From Pomacea canaliculata (lineage: Eukaryota > Mollusca > Gastropoda > Architaenioglossa > Ampullariidae), in contig NC_037590.1 of assembly GCF_003073045.1 (NCBI RefSeq), forward strand, positions 30,654,449 to 30,718,448: a stretch of 64,000 nucleotides of DNA, in the 5' to 3' direction. Position 1 is the first letter of the stretch, and every line of letters starts with the position of its first letter. This document shows, piece after piece, positions 46,401 to 57,724 of the stretch. The position numbers and the translations under genes are program-made. Under the pieces are notes generated by a model. The model had not been told where the DNA came from, ran no database searches, and was given only the letters and a program-made list of their open reading frames with translations.

Positions 46401-49400
46401 GCCTGTGGGTCCAAGAACTGTTTGATGAGATGACAAATATCACTGGAAGCAACCATTTCCTGAATACATGCTCTTTGTGTATATATCACATTTAATTGGA
46501 AACTCCTTGATTTTCATTTGTGTACAGACTGAAATATTATTTATAGAAAGGCTGACTTAACTACTTAAAGGTTTAAGGGAATAAACACGCCTGCTGCTCC
46601 TTTCTGATGGAAATGTTTGGCGGCTGAACATTACTTTTGCTCAGAATCCCGACTAAAGCACTGTATTTTGTTTGTTTGTTTTTTCTCAAATGAACACTCA
46701 CTAACCCCTTGAGATGGTGTCATAATGATGGATGAATCCGAAATGAGGGCTGAGCGAAAGAATGTGGGCCTCGACAAGAATCCTGTAAGGACAGTTGTAA
46801 ACTTCATTGGCAGCCTCCAAGCTACATACTAGACGCTACTCTAACACAAATATTCTTTTACTGCCTGGAATTTCGAGTGGAAACGGTTGAAACCATTTAT
46901 TTCATTTTCTTCCACTCGTGCTTTGACTTGCCCTACGTTTAAAACTGTGTAAAAAGGTTTAAGTTCCGAAAACGAAAACTTCAGATCTTTTTACAATAGT
47001 CAAATTACATGCCGATAAAGTGTTTTACGGTTTTGAAGGGAGCAACTTTATTTTTAGAAACATTGATAATGTTAGAAGAAACTGTTTTCTTTGAAGATTC
47101 GACCTTAGACCTCACGCTGGGACCTGGTATGTCGATAACATTTTCGGTCCTAATGAGATCTCTTCAATGGTTTTCCTCCCTAAAATCAACCAATCCCAAG
47201 GCTGCATTTACCATGATTCTGGAGCTTGGCCTCTCTGACACTTGGCAGCTCTCCAGGACAAAAACCACTAAAGGGTTCGGTCTAAGATGAGACAGCAGCG
47301 GTAAATTTCGTGCGATGACGAGCTCCAGGAAGTCCTTTCAACGCCATTTTTATTGCAGCAAGAACATTCTGTGGGCCAACATATCCAGTGGGCTGAGGAG
47401 GGACACGAATGTGGGCTGCGACAAACTAGGTGATTGTCGTGCGGAAGGAATTTTCACAACTGCTCCATGGAACAATACTCTAGAAACATTAAATAATTTC
47501 TATTATCTTTCCATATATATATGACAGGGCTTCTGCTTACGCCAAAAATTGCGTACAGTACGCATTAAAAGTTCGGAGGACCCCTTCAATTTTTGTCGAT
47601 GGGGTCCCCTTCAAATTTGGGCAAAGAACATGGACCCCTTAAAAATCTGAAGAAGGGGTCCCTGGGACCCCAAAGAATTTAGCCTTAGCAGAAGTCCTGT
47701 TATATGCAAGGCACTTTTCTTGAAAAAAAGAATAAATCAGTTTAATTGTGTAGAAGAGATGGAATTGATGAAGTTTATATTTTGAGATTTGTGAAAAATA
47801 AACACTGTGATACTCTACCTGTCAACTGCAATGGCAGCCAGTGTGTTGACAGAAGCACACACAGACACACCTTGAAGGTACGGCACTGCTTTGCACATGA
47901 AAGCACCAAATCTCCATCCTGAAAAAAAAAATAATAATCACTACATTATTTTATATTCACTGGGTGGGCATACCTCGTGTTACTTTTTGTTTATTCCCGT
48001 TTTTGTGTGTTTCTATTTGTCTGTGATTCTATTTACTAATTTATAAAGAGGCAATAAAAAAATAGAAAGAAATACAAGCAAGAACATAGAATAAAAAGAA
48101 TATTTTTATGGTTGTTGGCCATCAGAAAATGGAGAAAAATAATCTTGAGGGAGCATCCCCTCACTTCTTTTATTTCACCCCTGATTATATATCTCAGAAA
48201 GTTCGTTCGCTGTTTCTTTCTTTTCTGGCCGTCATTCTGTGGCATTTTCTGATATTACACTTTTTTCTGTTTTTGTGAAATATAATTACTTTTTATGGAA
48301 AGAAGCTGAGCCAACATACGCAATCCAAGATTAGTTTGGCTGTTCATCCAATCTGCTAGACACCTTGACAAAGCCAGTGTAGATAAACAGTAGGGTTACA
48401 TTCTTTCTGAGCCCCAAAAATGATTTTTACATCCCAAAGAGACACACCAGACAGCTGGTGCTCCCCGCCTCTGTCGCATTTAGTGCCCAGCCTAGACTTT
48501 TTATATAAGACTATGTACCATGTTACACGCGGATTCAGGGAAGAAAACACTAGCCAATTTTTTTTAACTTTTATTTTCTGGGTATGAAAACACATTTTTA
48601 TCATAGTGAGATCTTTGCCTCTCTCCTTTCCCTGTCAATTCCTTTTCCAGCCCTCTGTAGAGTAACAGCTGCGATAACTATGTCAAGTAAAAAAGTTTGT
48701 TGTGCCACACCTGGGTAAAGAACCGGCAGAGGTTTGAACGCCAGTGCTCTAATCCTTTCTGATATCAGATCGGTAAATCAATAGTAATATGTCAACATAA
48801 TAAACAGTAAGACCTCATGAACAGTAATATGTCACTATATGGACCACATGTAAAACAAAGATAAAAGAAACAAATGGGTTACTCGTGTGGGACACGACAC
48901 AAACAGCCTTAATTATCTCCCTCACCCACTTCATTAATGATGAACTACAGGGTGGCATACCAGGCATGTTTACACGATTTTAAAATGTGAATAATAGAAG
49001 GATAACAGCTCGTTTCATCGTTAGCGCTGATGAAATTTTATGACAAATCAAAAGTTATGGTTGACGTAACCAAGTCCATCTTGCGGCTGATCATTTTTGT
49101 AATTGTCTGGTTTATTTAATGAGTGAATGAAAGCAACACTTTTGCCTAACTTTCATTGTCAGAAGCCTTTTAAATAAATTTTCAAATATCTTGATACTTA
49201 CATTGTAAGTTGATACCACAGAGTGGTTTATAAAAAATGCATTTTATTTTATTTTTGATTTTCTTTCTTTTTGATGTTGTATTCTTTATTTTATAGACTA
49301 TTTCATTTCTTCCGACTGTCTAGACAGCTACTTATTAGGGAATATCTTTTTACAGATTTTTAGCTTCTCTGAGTGAAAAGAAATGCGAAAAGGGCTTAAA

Positions 49401-51584
49401 AATTACATGGCTATTTTTTATTTCAAATATTATCCACTTATATTTTAAATATAAAAAATAGTCAGGAAGGTGTCTAGTTAAAGCTTCTTCGTAACCCAAA
49501 AAAATGTGGTCAAACGGTTTGCCACATCTGGCAAAGTTTTTATATACAACTGTAACTTAAAAACTCTGCCAAACTTTGTAGAATTTTTCTCGATATTTGT
49601 CCGGTGAAGAAAAGCTCATTCACAAACCCTCAGCACACTCCTGCCCATTCCTTGTGTAAGCATGAGTCTTCGGGCGGTGTGGCAAAGAGCTGTGCAGAAT
49701 GTAAAAAAGATCATCTCTTGAAATCACGGGATTTGCCTTGAATGCCACAGTCGCTTGTGCCGCCATCAGTGCACGCGAGTTCACACAGCATCTTCCCTCT
49801 TCTACCGGAAGTGAACGCTGGGTCAAGTTGACTGGCTGGTGATTTAGACCGCGGAAACGTGTCTTCCCAGCATCCCACTGAAGCCGTCGTCATGTTTAAT
49901 AGCAGCTTAGAAATAAACCTCCTTTAACCAATGGATTTTCTTCATGTTGACATCATATTCTCGAAGAAGTCACGCGAGTGCCGTGATTTTGGTTTTGACT
50001 GGTTTTTTTTTTTTTAATGCATGCTTCTTTATCAGTTGTTTGTCTAACGGCTTAGCGAGGAAAATTCATTCCGGATGTTTCACTTCTTATACTCTTTGTT
50101 GGGAAATTAAATTATCTCTGAAAAATTTTAATATGAGAAATTATTAATTTAATGTTTATATTCATCAAAATACTTTGTAAACGTCTGACTATTGTATACA
50201 GATACAGGGATTAAAAATAAAAGATAATCATGGCCACGGTAAAGAAAGAAAAGAAAAAAATAATTGGTGGACCATGTAACCATGTGAGCATCCGCAGGTG
50301 ATGCTGTCTTAAAACATTACCGTTATTATTAGCTAGAGGAGGAACAGGAAGGCGACATGCAGGAAGGAGGAGATACAGAGAGAGATGTGACCTCTTGCTG
50401 CTAGTGACCTCAGATGCTAACCGACACGTTCCTGCGCAGGAAGTGAACTTGTATCTGCCACCATCTGCAGCTCGATATCAGGGGCAGGAGAGTTCCAAGA
50501 TCCTGGCAGCTCCATTTGCAGCCTGACTAATGTGGCCCATGTCAGACCCAAGAAGCAAGGGAGAGTCGTGACGGGAAGCACACCCAGTGAGATAGTCCCT
50601 AGGCGTTTCCTTTATTTACTCTAAGCCTTTGCCTCCTTTTTCTATATTGTACTCTTCCTTCGGGGAATCCCTAATTAAATAGACCGGCTCTCCACTGCCT
50701 CGTTCTTTGGCGGAAAGTGCTTAGACAGAATTGCATGACACATTCTAACCACTCCTCACTCTCAATGCTCACGTGAAACAATTCCAGAAGAGAAGAGGAA
50801 CAGGAGATGAATATAATTTTTTCCCTTGCGGGCCATCTGAACGATATCTTGATACTGCAGTTTTAGAAAAGTGCTGAAACTGAGTAAAAATTTTGACAAA
50901 ACTGATATAGTGCCCTCCATCTGACTAAAAGCAGTTTCTTTTCTATGGCTTCCGTTTAAGATTTGCTTTAAAACTTGGCGTTCAGGTTTCGGTTCTTTGT
51001 CCTCTGCTTTTTCTCCTCGACATCCATCCTCTCTCCAAGGTATTTGCATAAAATCCATCTCACATGCTGAGTCTCATGAGGACTTGTGACTGTCCATGTA
51101 ATAATGCCAATTATCTGATAAAATTGCCATCAAGGTACTTCACTCCTCAACTGATACCTACATTATCTGGCGGTAAAATTGGATTTTTCCAAACTGTGCC
51201 TCGGTTAACTGACTCTGCAGCTCAGCTGATCAGTTTGGCCTTTGTGAAATTTCATTTTCTATATCTTTTCTGATCTTTAGTGGCTTGGAGGACACAAAAC
51301 GTGATGTAAAGGATCATGTCAGTAAGGTTCGTCGCTTCCTTATTATGACTCAAACCACTCTCTGCCTCCTGTTTTGAAGCAGCCAAAACTCTTGTTAGTG
51401 ATGTAGTTCTCTCTGTCTTTTACAACAAAAATTATCTTCTTATTCAGTAGCATGTCTAAAAACGCAAAATAGCTCAGAACTGTAGAGCAAAAATGCTCTT
51501 GGCCTACTCAAGAATGTTGCTTCCCATCTGCCAAATAATAAAGTACTGGCTACCCTGTGTTTCCAAGCCATCAAGCAAACTGCG

Positions 51585-51618
<34 letters not shown>

Positions 51619-54600
51619 CTGCACTTTTCATCGGATTATTGAGAGCATGCACTATATTAATCACTATGTTTTATTATAAGTAGTAGTAGTAGTACAACAC
51701 GACAACTCAGTTGTTTAGAAAGTGGATGGTGTTAACGTGTGATGAATATAATTTTCTATCGCCGTGTCGCATTTGAGATGTATTTTATGTCAGTCCAACA
51801 GCCCGAACTTTGTCAATTTGTTTCTTTCTGTCCTTCTGCTTATAAACATCATGATTTCTACCTCCTTTCTTCCTATCATTATCAGCAGCGGTAGTTGTAG
51901 CTGTCATCTAAATTGAGAATGGATAAGATGAGATAATTATTACGACTTTTCTTGAATGCTTTTCTAAACACAACACACTACGCCGATAAAGATAAAATAC
52001 AAAAAGTTATTTTTGTAATTGGTTTTCTCGACATTGTTTTAATCATCGACATCATTGCAGTATTCTAACCGTTATAACAGCGCAAAGTTATTGAACTGAA
52101 AAACGTTTGATGGACAGCGATAGTTACCATAGTTACTATACCACAGGGACTTCCTGTTCCTATTTCTGTACAGTTTTTACCATGCCTTTTATTTCCAAGT
52201 CCTGTTTCCCCTCTACAATAAAATATTTCATGAGACCAGCGTAAAGCCTGCGCCGACATAAACCACATGCCCTGATGTTCTAGATTATGATGTGCTGTGC
52301 TATGATATGATGTAATGAGTTTGGATGTGGATGTCAAAGGGCAAGTTGCAAGCTAGAACAACTTGAATAATGGCCTCTCAGTGTGCAGCACACACAAATG
52401 GACGAAACACTCGAGTTTATGGTCAATGGGTACTTAGTTCTGGAATGTAAATTCCTTTCTTCGAATTCATGAACTAAAAATACAACATTACTGTTATATT
52501 CAGTTCGCCATCAGGTAAATAAACAACACATGCAAAACCAAATGCAGTTCAGAAACCAGTGTTTTCAAGAGGACAAGATGTCGACCGAAAACATCATGTG
52601 AACCTTGTCTTCTTTTAGTTCAGATAAAATATTTTTAAAAAAGCAATTCATCCTTTCGATCTCTGTATTTGTATGTCCAAGTTTTATTGCCTGTCTCCAC
52701 ATCAAGCAAGGCGTGTGGCGTTTGAAGAGGGAATATTCACATGTCGGCTGCTTTCAAATGTTTTGTATTAGCCTCCCATGACCTCGTCCTGTCGGCTGAG
52801 AACAAAGAGTGTTGACGTCAGCTGTGGACTCTCGTCAACAAAACTGTCCGCTAAAACACAAGAGCCGTAAACACAGGTTATCGATATGCATGGAGGTGTT
52901 TATGGCATTGTCGATATTATTGTCGCGCCTGATGGTTTCCGGATGTAATAACGCAAAAGCCAAGGAACGCGTGGAACAGTTCGACCTTTGGCAAGAGAGA
53001 GTGAGAGCGCCATCTTGACACCCAGGCTGGTATCGACTCAGTGTCTGTGCAAATGTCTTGCTTCTTATCAAGTTTCTTGCCTCAGCACTGTATTTGAGTA
53101 TCTCTCTCTCATTGCATAACAGAGAACTGAAAATTCCAGGAAAGGTTTCTTTCTGGAAACATCCATTCAACAACACACTTTATTAAAAAATCTTATTCGC
53201 TTCGCTAATATGCGGCCCCACATTGAAAAAAGGCAGATATATAAATATTAGATAAGACAATTGAAGGTTATATGTTTAAAAACAAGTGAGCAGGATGAGA
53301 GAAGTATGGGAAGGGCGTGGAGGGTCGGGGAAATCTTGCAAAACATCATGGTAATCTCGACATGACAGTTTTTGCGATAATCCTAGCCCAGACTAGTCTC
53401 TTGCTATTGACTGGCCTAGTAGTCTTGTCACGCAAAATGTCGTGTGGAACTGCTACTGCACATACAGCTCCCCTGGCTCCATCCTATCTCCTTTTAATAC
53501 TTAAAGTTTTAAATCATCACACTTAAAAAAATCAGAGTTGAATTAATAAAAACAAAATAGTTGTATTGATATATTCTTACTCGGGAATACCTCATTAAAA
53601 AATTTATTTTACTCAAAATAACATAAAAATGTTGGTATTCGGTTGATTAATTGTGACTTTTGTTAAAAGAGAAAGATTAGACAGTCAATAAACAATATAT
53701 TAAAAGGATACTACCAATACCTTTTCCTCCCAGTCTTCATAAACAGATTATGGTTAGCATTGCCACGTATATCAGCTAAAACTTTATATTAGAAGACTTA
53801 CAAAATAAACATTGCATAATATTTCAAGTCAGTAGCAGCTGTCTACAAACAGCCAGCCATCCAGTCAGACAAATGGATAGATAGAAGAAGCACTGACAGA
53901 TAGACAGAACAACGATACATAACAGTAAAGAGTGACTGACAATTGCAGCTGAAAGTGAGATCAAAACAAAACACAAAAATACAAAAAAAAGATTATACAA
54001 CAGGAAGAGGACGTCAATGGCAGACAAGGAGGGGTAGAGATGAAAAAGGCGGAGGAGGAAGGAAGGGAGAGAGAGAGATAGACGCGCGTACAGTCTGGTG
54101 ATGGGCGGAAGCATTTAATCTGGCGAATGGTGATTAAAGGTTGCATACCGTTGGCAAGTGTAAAATATTGTTGCCAGGACAGTGGGCAGCCATAAATTGT
54201 CTAGACGCTCTAAGTATTTTCCTGTGGCTGCTGCCAGCCTCTCTCCCCGCTGATCACACCACGCAATGTCGGAACAGTAAACCATCCGTGTCATGACTGC
54301 AGACTAATTAGCTCGTTAACATGTTAATACTCGTGAAAAGTGTAGGAGATATTCAAGTTCACTTCAATGTTCCGCTGTACTGGTCATATAGTAATATAAC
54401 ATCCCCTTGGAGTCATTATTTTAAACTACAACGAAAAGTACTACACACATGTATAAATATAGATTGTTGAAAAAATATATGAACTTGAGTACATACATAA
54501 TAATAACTCGTATATTAAGTGCTACGAAATATCGCATAGAAAATGTGGAAAGTTTCAAACTTTATAATTTCGAATAAAGACTCGAAGAACCACCTTAGCC

Positions 54601-57600
54601 TGTAGAAAGTGTACTTTGTACAGACCACCATTCAGTTTGTACAGTATTGAGATGCTATGACCTGGAGGGCAATGCGGAAATCGAGATGACCTCTCTCGTC
54701 TGAGGGGCGACCGAGCGTGCCCTCCCATCTTTGCTGGTATGAGATGTGTTAAGACATTCTGCCAGGGGCATACAGGAGCCTAGTATATAATAACATACAG
54801 AGGACGTGTACGTCCATGGACCTGAAGAGTCGATTAACCGATCCCTCCAGACTCAAGCTCTCTCTTAGCTGTCAAAACTTTGCTCTTAACCTTTACGGCT
54901 TTCACACTCTATCCACACTTGTCAAGCAGAAAGGCATCGCAAATATGAAGACTGCAAGTGGACGAACAGTGAACTATGTTAGTTCTCGGAAGAAAATGTC
55001 AAATAAAAGCGAGCAGGGAAAATGGAACTTTGATTTTCATGCTCTTTAGGAGTGTGAGTACGCGCTTTACAAATTTTGAAAATTATTATTATTATTATAT
55101 TATTATTATTATTATTATTATTATTGAAATGTTTGAGCGGTTCTTTGCGCTTTTAAGTCTTCAAAAGCTACAAAAAAAGGGAAGAGAGCAAAGTTCAACA
55201 ACGTCTCACCGAAGGACGTGTCCGTATCACTGGACACAACAACCTGATCCCAGCATTCTGGAGAAAACAACCTGGAGTGTAGTACTGTTAAATTTAATTA
55301 ACAAACAACTGCACTAGACACTCTTTCTTTCAGAATTTTAATACGGAAACTGCATTTTTTTTCTGTTTAGCTATATCCTGTTTGCAACTAGAAACCTAAG
55401 GATGCAGCAATTTAAAAAAAAATATATTAACGTGGCAAAAGCTTTTCAACAATGATAAATCCTGCCTTCAAAAGCAAGCGATATTTTTATTTAAATTTTC
55501 ATTTCCTCTTTTTTTTTAAACTTGAAAGCTCTTGCTTGCTTTATACTGGTATTAAAAGATGATAGTATGGAGGAAGATAAGAAGTGTGCGTTCAGGTAGC
55601 CTGATAAACGGAATAATAATAAGAAGAAGACAGCAACATCTCAGGATGAACAACAGGATAGATATGGTCATCTTTTGTGGAAACTTGACTCTTGCTCATG
55701 GTTTTTAAACTGCAAACTTACAACTGAAGTCAAAAGAGTTAATGCATACTTCTATGTGGCTGCCACTGTATCATTGGAGTTGAGACCCACAATGTCTGGC
55801 AAAGCAAAATCAACTTTTGTTTCTTTTATTCGTTTTCAGGCGTTCGGGTGACCTGGGGTACACGTGATGCCACAAAGACATGGCAGAGATCTATAGAGGA
55901 GACAGGTGAATGCCGGTATTACAAGCAGGTATACACAGGCAGGTGTACACAGGCAGGTGTACACAGGCAGGTAGACACAAGATCGATCACTCTGCGTCCA
56001 AGATGGCGTACACCCGGAACCAGTTTGACATTTCTGGCTGTTTATGCCTTTTCGCCATGACACTATGGAAATGCCATTTTGTAGGTTGTGTATACCTGGT
56101 ATTAAAAAATCCGTCTGTTACCTGACATTCACACGCGCATTCATTCTATGAACAAGTTGAGGAACTTAAACATTTTTAGTGACATGCATTTCAACGGATA
56201 GGTAAACTTTCATGAAAGATTCTATTTCCACATATGCGAGTGAATATTTCTCCTTTTCGTTCTCGGGACACATGCTTAGAAACATGACCACAACGCCAGC
56301 AATACAAACATTAGGATTGTACATGGATAAGTTTAGGTTGTGAACTCCCGGGAGACATGGGGTTGATTGTTGATTATTGTCTGTGTACAGTTGTGGATCT
56401 TGTGTGTTAACCTCTTTCTGTGCTACGATGGTGTTCGCACGCGCGTATCTAAACGATTCAGGGAGATAATATGTTCAACTAAGCTTTACCCACTCAACAA
56501 CAAAAAAAAAAACAAAAAAACTTTTACTCAATTATACCCTTAAAACTCTACACAACCAGAGCCCCTAGCGGTTCTTGTCCGTGACTGAGTGGATGAATGA
56601 GTTGCATGCAGTTGAACCCTAGCGGCATTCTGCTGACACGCTTGCAATCAAACAGAATCAACAAAGCAGTTTATCTTAATTAAATCTCCACAAAACACAG
56701 TTTAATGCAGTAACTACCTCCCTACTACGCAGAGCTTGTATTGCCCTCCTGAAGTTCAGCTTCGGTACAAAGCTTTAAAGTTAGTCAACCTGAATGCAAC
56801 AGCAGTGAGTTCACTCCGGATGCTAAAGTGGCAGAGAATTGCTGTAAAGGGTTTTCTCTTGTTGGGTTTTATAGCCTGCAATTTATTTGACTGCTAATGA
56901 ACCTATGTTTAGAATCTGGTGGATGCGCAGATATTTAATGCCACTGCGCGAGAAACTGCATTCTTTTAGGGGAAAAACTGAATGAATGAATCAGCAGACG
57001 AACTAAACATGCGATCTATACATTTTTCTCTCTTTTTTTTTTCTCTCTCCCCTAACACACGCCCATGTGCATGCATTAATTACACAGTCGAATAGACAAA
57101 ACAAAAAAGTCTTAAAAGGCACCAATAAAGTCGAATAATTGAAAAAAAAATGAAAGAATGGAATTAGGAGCTTAAAGAAGGACAAATGAATGGACAAAGA
57201 GAAGTATGAAAGAAGGAAATAAGATAGTTAAAAAAAAGAAAATAAATACATAAAATAGAGAAAGGAATAAGCGAAAATAAAAATAAAGTAAAATGGAAAA
57301 AATAAAGAAATTCAAAAAAATATAAATAAATAAAAAAGGCAGAAAGCAAGAAATAAAGGAAGAAGGAATACGTTGGTTACTCACCACTGAAAATGTTAGA
57401 CAACAACGTGATTGGAGTGCAGAAAATGGCCACCAGAAGGTCAGCAACCGCCAGATTGGCGATGAACATGTAGGTGGCAGAGTGAAGCCTCTTGTCACTC
57501 GCAACCACCACCAGGACACATACGTTGCCAAGCAAAGCCAGCAGCAAGACAGACCCGTAGACCAGTGACAGCAGCAGCACCATGTGCAATGGCTGCTTGA

Positions 57601-57724
57601 CGAGAGGGTAGAAGGTCGTGTTGTTGGCGGCCGACGCCATGGGAGACACCGTTTGCACCTCGTAACCCTCACCACTGCACTGTGTGTCATTGGTGATGTC
57701 CAGAAACATTTCGTGCACATCCAT
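40471..57724 (-). CDS. Class A peptide GPCR, SIFamide/neuropeptide-FF receptor-like (complete, 4 exons, 414 aa)
   Basis: In transcription order the exons are 57385-57724, 47819-47918, 41646-41814 and 40471-41106. Phases 1, 2 and 0 match and the total is 1245 nt. M1 follows an in-frame TGA two codons upstream. The N-terminus carries NDT and NTT sequons. TM1 has GNV, TM2 LAVAD, TM3 starts at C122 and ends with DRY at 146-148, and ECL2 has C201 as disulfide partner. TM6 has SWLP at 278-281 in place of CWxP, and TM7 has NSCMNPLVY with NPxxY at 323-327. C344 is a possible palmitoylation site. [22 protein letters not shown] and the [11 protein letters not shown] / PVAQWLG segments resemble insect SIFamide-type and vertebrate NPFF-type receptors, from memory and without alignment. 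It is a plasma-membrane receptor for a neuropeptide; G-protein coupling is inferred from family. Introns are 9.5, 6.0 and 0.5 kb. Confidence 0.9.
42177..42290 (+). repeat. Dispersed repeat tail with GCATTTCCATACTT motif
   Basis: An AT-rich GATAATGATAATG run leads into GGAATTTATAAACTGCATTTCCATACTT, and then ATTGCACAAA. This resembles the AATTTATAAAGCGCATTTCC tails frequently scattered in marine invertebrate genomes (family memory, not a search). Confidence 0.4.
47524..47700. mobile_element. MITE-like foldback DNA element with TIRs and 6-bp target duplication
   Basis: The element starts ACAGGGCTTCTGCTTA and ends TTAGCAGAAGTCCTGT; these are inverted repeats matching at about 14 of 16 positions. 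It is flanked on both sides by TATATG (47518-47523 and 47701-47706), a perfect 6-bp direct repeat. The 177-bp interior is largely palindromic: GGACCCCTTCAATTTTT pairs with AAAAATCTGAAGAAGGGGTCC, and GGGGTCCCTGGGACCCC is a perfect palindrome apart from its centre. It has no coding capacity, so it must be mobilised in trans. It lies in GPCR intron 2, close to the TM3 exon. Confidence 0.8.
51583..51618 (+). repeat. (GTT)n microsatellite
   Basis: About twelve GTT units are directly visible. They produce the poly-Asn ORF on -. Confidence 0.95.
55081..55125 (+). repeat. (ATT)n microsatellite
   Basis: A run of ATT units with one interruption is directly visible. It produces poly-Ile and poly-Tyr in the ORFs across it. 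Confidence 0.95.
55926..55981 (+). repeat. 14-bp tandem repeat, about 4 units of AGGTGTACACAGGC
   Basis: Consecutive AGGTATACACAGGC, AGGTGTACACAGGC, AGGTGTACACAGGC and AGGTAGACACAAG units are visible. GTGTAC-type half palindromes lie in each unit. Confidence 0.9.

Larger units (their letters stand above)
41815..47818. other. GPCR intron 2 (between the TM3 and TM4 exons)
   Basis: This is a 6.0 kb intron. It holds a probable dispersed repeat at 42177-42290, a GATGAC microsatellite near 43545-43590, a GC-rich patch at 43930-44120 of unknown nature, and the foldback element at 47524-47700. No nested gene was recognised; the ORFs at 43030-43302 and 47009-47524 lack motifs. Confidence 0.6.
47919..57384. 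other. GPCR intron 1 (between the TM2 and TM3 exons)
   Basis: This is a 9.5 kb intron with no recognisable nested gene. It contains a SINE-like remnant near 48700-48760 (CTGGGTAAAGAACCGGCAGAGG), a (GTT)n array at 51583-51618, an (ATT)n array at 55081-55125, a 14-bp tandem repeat at 55926-55981, and an A/G-rich low-complexity stretch at 57120-57360 next to the exon 1 donor. Confidence 0.6.

Noticed and set aside
47009-47524. Two adjacent + strand ORFs (93 and 69 codons) in GPCR intron 2
   Set aside because: No motif on either strand, and no transposase or reverse-transcriptase signature.
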